Source: an uncultured Pseudodesulfovibrio sp. (GTDB lineage Bacteria; Desulfobacterota; Desulfovibrionia; Desulfovibrionales; Desulfovibrionaceae). Taken from it: a stretch of DNA of 64,000 nucleotides. The position numbers were made by a program, and so were the translations under genes. Where the stretch lies: assembly GCF_963664965.1 (NCBI RefSeq), contig NZ_OY761823.1, positions 692,001 to 756,000 of the forward strand, written 5' to 3'. The notes beneath the pieces were generated by a model, which was not told the DNA's origin, searched no databases, and saw only the letters and a program-made list of their open reading frames with translations. The stretch's first letter is position 1, and every line of letters starts with the position of its first letter. This document shows, piece by piece, positions 61,335-64,000 of the stretch.

Positions 61335-62174
61335 CTACCCCAGTTCGAAAGATGTGACTCCGTAAACCTTTTCCGTATCCATGACCGGTTCGCCGTCAGT
61401 GTACATGCGGACCGTGACAAACACCTTTTTAAGGCCGTGACGCCGAGCCAGTTCGCCCGCCGCCGCATTGGATTCCATGACGTCGAGATAGAATTTCCGT
61501 CCCGGCACCAGCGCGGTCAACGCCTGAAACAGTGTTTCGGCGATTTCCGGCGTGTCGGCAAACAGCGGCCCGATCTTGCTGCCCATGGCGCATGGCCTGA
61601 TGACGCCGAATCCGGTCAACCTGTCACCGTCCATAACACCGTAGCCGGTAACGCCGTCCGCAGTGAGCCATGTCCGCATGAACTGCTCCCGCGAACTGGG
61701 AAAACACTGGCGGTCGTATTCGGCAACCTTGGCAAAATCCACTTCCTCCAGCCGGACTACGCCTTCCGGGCATTTGCCGCCTCCGGTCCCCTCGAAGCGG
61801 GCCGAACGGTATGCGGTGCCGAAACCGGATTTCATGTAGGTCTTTTCCTGCTCGGTGACCGCATCCAACCCGATGTTGCACCCCTCGAGGTGCTGCATGG
61901 CATGATTCCACAGCGCCGTGCCGTACCCCTTGCCGCGTGAGCCCGGAGCAATGATGTACAGTCCCACGAATCCGAACCTGTCGTCGTACCGGACAGCGGA
62001 GATCGTTCCCACGGGCTCGCCGTTCTTTTCCGCGATGAAAAAGCCTTCGGGATCGGCAGCGTAAAAGCATTCGGCGTCAGACAGCCCGGGATTCCATCCC
62101 TCCTTGGCCGCCAGCCTGATGGCGATATCCACATCATCCCGGCTCATGGTTCGAATTTTCGGACCGTCACTCAT
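61335..62174 (-). CDS. GNAT acetyltransferase with a second C-terminal domain (YitH-like)
   Basis: The 279-residue protein has a GNAT domain (IRTMSRDDVDIAIRLAAKEGWNPG, then IAPGSRGKGYGTALWNHAMQHL as the acetyl-CoA loop). A C-terminal domain resembling Acetyltransf_18 follows, with DRQCFPSSREQFMRTWL and IGPLFADTPEIAETLF. The substrate is unknown. ATG 62174 follows AGGAGTGAC and overlaps the end of the channel gene by 8 bp; the longer reading adds 45 residues from inside that gene. Confidence 0.85.
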   Translation of the reverse strand: MSDGPKIRTMSRDDVDIAIRLAAKEGWNPGLSDAECFYAADPEGFFIAEKNGEPVGTISAVRYDDRFGFVGLYIIAPGSRGKGYGTALWNHAMQHLEGCNIGLDAVTEQEKTYMKSGFGTAYRSARFEGTGGGKCPEGVVRLEEVDFAKVAEYDRQCFPSSREQFMRTWLTADGVTGYGVMDGDRLTGFGVIRPCAMGSKIGPLFADTPEIAETLFQALTALVPGRKFYLDVMESNAAAGELARRHGLKKVFVTVRMYTDGEPVMDTEKVYGVTSFELG

Positions 62175-63477
62175 CGTTGTCACTCCTGCTGATATTGACA
62201 GAAAGCTGTGAATCCGGCTTGAGCAGCACGTCCCGCTGCGGGAACGGGAATTCAATGCCGTTTTCATGGAACAACCGCCAGATATTGAGCATGACCTCAC
62301 TGCGAACATTGGTCACGCCCTGCGGTGAATCGGCAATCCAGACACGCAACTGCAAATCCACGGAATTGTCGCCAAAGCCTACAAGGCGGGCGGCCGGACC
62401 GGGGTCCGCAAGCACGCGGCCCACCTTTTTCGCGGCTTCCACCAGCAGCTCCATGGCTTTTTCCACATCAGAGTCATACGCGATGCCCACGGGAATCTTG
62501 AGCCTCACATTGGAGTCGGAATACGTCCAGTTGACCACCTCGCCGGTAATGAGCACTTCGTTGGGGATCAGGTGTTCCTTGCCGTTGCGCGTCAGGATCG
62601 AGGCGTACCGGCTGTGCATCTCATGGACCACGCCGAACACCCCGCCCACTTCAATGGTGTCGCCCGGTTTGATGGAATTATCCACGAGCAGGAGCACGCC
62701 TGAGATATAATTGGAAAAGATCGTCTTGAGTCCGAAACCGATACCAACGCCGAGTGCGCTGGAGAATATGGCAAGGCTCGTCAGGTCGATGCCCACGCTC
62801 GACATGGCGAACAGCAGGGCAGCGGTGAACAGGCATACCTTGACCGCCTTGCTCAGAAGCACCTGAAGCGATGGTGACAGGTCCTTGATGCTCTCAATGC
62901 GCCTGACGGCAAACCGGGCAGCTATGGACGCGGCTTGCAACAGCACCGCTGCCAGCAACAGCCCCTTGATGACGCCCAGCGCGGTGACCGAAGATCCGCC
63001 CGTGGAAAAACTGAGATTTTCCAGAAAATCCGTCACCGGCGTCAGCAGGCCGAAGACATGCAGCGCCGCTACGGTCCAGACCGTATTGGCCGCGCCACGA
63101 GCCAAGGCCTGATTCGGCATCATCCCGGTCACGAGGCGGATGAGAATCCACGCCACGGCCAGATCGCTTGCCGCAATGAGCACCCGCGGCTGGACCAGCT
63201 CGTCCCAGAAGGTCCCTGCACATATCTGCGCCAGCAGGATGAACACCAATGAACGGCCGACCCGGACAAGGGAATTGATGATCGTCCGCGCCAAATCGCC
63301 TTCGATATTGTCATCCATCCACCGGACTATCAGCTTTTTCAAGACGCCCCAAATGACAAGGGCAAGACAAAAGGCGGCGGCAACGCAGGCCCACTGCAAG
63401 GCCGTATCCCACGTCAGGACATTCTGGTTCAGCCATTCCCGGATGAACGCGACAACACTTTCGATTTTCTGTTCCAT
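62167..63477 (-). CDS. MscS-family mechanosensitive channel
   Basis: The 436-residue protein has about five to six membrane helices. The pore-lining helix and beta domain come last: SLAIFSSALGVGIGFGLKTIFSNYISGVLLLVDNSIKPGDTIEVGG, RNGKEHLIPNEVLITGEVVNW. The family opens under membrane tension to release solutes after osmotic downshock. It is longer than E. coli MscS (extra N-terminal helices). It is the first gene of the channel-GNAT-rhodanese group. Confidence 0.92.
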   Translation of the reverse strand: MEQKIESVVAFIREWLNQNVLTWDTALQWACVAAAFCLALVIWGVLKKLIVRWMDDNIEGDLARTIINSLVRVGRSLVFILLAQICAGTFWDELVQPRVLIAASDLAVAWILIRLVTGMMPNQALARGAANTVWTVAALHVFGLLTPVTDFLENLSFSTGGSSVTALGVIKGLLLAAVLLQAASIAARFAVRRIESIKDLSPSLQVLLSKAVKVCLFTAALLFAMSSVGIDLTSLAIFSSALGVGIGFGLKTIFSNYISGVLLLVDNSIKPGDTIEVGGVFGVVHEMHSRYASILTRNGKEHLIPNEVLITGEVVNWTYSDSNVRLKIPVGIAYDSDVEKAMELLVEAAKKVGRVLADPGPAARLVGFGDNSVDLQLRVWIADSPQGVTNVRSEVMLNIWRLFHENGIEFPFPQRDVLLKPDSQLSVNISRSDNDE

Positions 63478-63913
63478 AAAAAGTACCTGTTTTCCTATGC
63501 CTTATCAGTCTGACACGTTCTGGTCAAAGAACGTGCCGAAAAATGTGCCCACTTTGTCCGCCATTGACACTCGACCACGCAGGCGGTAGCCGAAAGAAAT
63601 ACCCAATCAAGGAGCTTTTTTGATCAAAACAATGGATCTTGTTCTCCCGGCTGCCGACAGGGATTGCCGCCGGTAGACACCCCGCACGGCCAGACTTCAG
63701 GCCGCGCTTTCCGGTCTCGCTGACCGCGTTTCGTCTTCATCGGTCTGAATTCCGCACGGATTCGAATCTCTATCTGTGCCCATCCGTCCGCAGCCGTTTT
63801 CCGGTATGCCGATAGTGTCCGCCCGGACACTTTGCTGATTGCGTTCAGCAATGACGTTCGGGTATCGAGATATACGCGCCTTCCTTGCGACGGCGCAACC
63901 AAGGAATAGAGTA
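63478..63913. other. Intergenic region before the last gene, with a possible 18-codon ORF
   Basis: The 436-bp stretch holds no recognisable gene, repeat or RNA. One item stands out: AAGGAG at 63609-63614 is well spaced from a TTG at 63620 that opens a short frame (MIKTMDLVLPAADRDCRR) ending at 63676. It could be a leader peptide, a remnant or chance. Confidence 0.35.
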
Positions 63914-64000
63914 ATGAAAATAAGAAACGAATCAATACAGGACCATGCAGCCATCTCCACGATCCATCGGGAGGCATTCAAGAACGACCCGCACCGCGAA
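63914..64000 (+). CDS. Start of a GNAT acetyltransferase (runs off the window)
   Basis: The first 29 codons read MKIRNESIQDHAAISTIHRE and continue AFKNDPHRE. The start IRNESxxDxxAISxIHREAF is typical of GNAT (YhbS-like) N-terminal strands. AAGGA at 63901-63905 lies 8 bp before the ATG, and the frame is open to the window's end. Only this part is visible, so the family call is provisional. Confidence 0.7.
   Translation, partial: MKIRNESIQDHAAISTIHREAFKNDPHRE

Overview
The window is ordinary chromosomal DNA of a Gram-negative, motile, anaerobic or microaerobic bacterium. It is most probably a Desulfovibrio-type sulfate reducer (Desulfovibrionales). The evidence is the mix of genes (MetX-MetW, many hybrid histidine kinases, a DUF115/MptE-like protein, HDOD and CheD proteins, TorD-type chaperones with a molybdoenzyme, an FNR-like box), a moderately high G+C content judged by eye, and dense gene packing. 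This lineage call is inference; no rRNA or other marker lies in the window. I saw no tRNA, rRNA, insertion sequence, phage, CRISPR array or origin.

Layout. 1-1.2 kb: end of a SPOR protein, an IHF/HU subunit and a HIT protein. 1.4-5.1 kb: a PglF-PglE-PglD operon that would make a UDP-diacetyl-bacillosamine-type sugar. 5.3-7.9 kb: fabD, aroE and an exported peptidyl-prolyl isomerase. 7.9-11.2 kb: HDOD protein, CheD and an MsbA-type exporter. 11.2-15.2 kb: copper module copA-copZ, an orphan TorD-like chaperone and a divergent CsoR-family repressor whose usual metal-binding His is Tyr. 15.2-16.1 kb: era. 16.4-24.1 kb: two large hybrid kinases, a lone response regulator and a Ser/Thr kinase with a C-terminal DUF1566 domain. 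24.3-28.0 kb: radical SAM protein, cell-wall amidase and a phosphoesterase. 28.0-29.0 kb: a gene of unknown function behind a near-consensus sigma-28 promoter.

29.2-32.4 kb: the most unusual locus. A perfect FNR-type palindrome lies before a small cysteine-rich protein and a 924-residue protein that joins a TorD-like chaperone domain to a complete molybdopterin oxidoreductase. 32.6-39.1 kb: a TylF-type methyltransferase, a small unknown protein, and two membrane class III nucleotide cyclases flanking an orphan substrate-binding protein. 39.6-47.0 kb: an eight-gene tightly coupled operon for a CDP-linked, probably C-methylated 6-deoxy sugar (rfbG, rfbC, C-methyltransferase, glycosyltransferase, reductase/epimerase, second methyltransferase, CmcI-like protein, rfbF). 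47.3-51.4 kb: a Tat-exported aspartate 4-decarboxylase-like enzyme, YjbQ, a UV-damage glycosylase, a solute-binding protein and an unknown protein. 51.6-57.8 kb: a DUF115 protein and two more sensor kinases. 57.9-64 kb: HxlR regulator with a divergent nitroreductase, metX-metW, rhodanese, GNAT acetyltransferase, MscS channel, and the first 29 codons of another GNAT protein.

Taken together, the window is rich in surface-sugar synthesis, signal transduction and anaerobic-respiration accessory functions. Most operons are joined by 4-bp ATGA overlaps, which fixed many start codons. Functions are assigned from sequence motifs read by eye; nothing was checked against a database.
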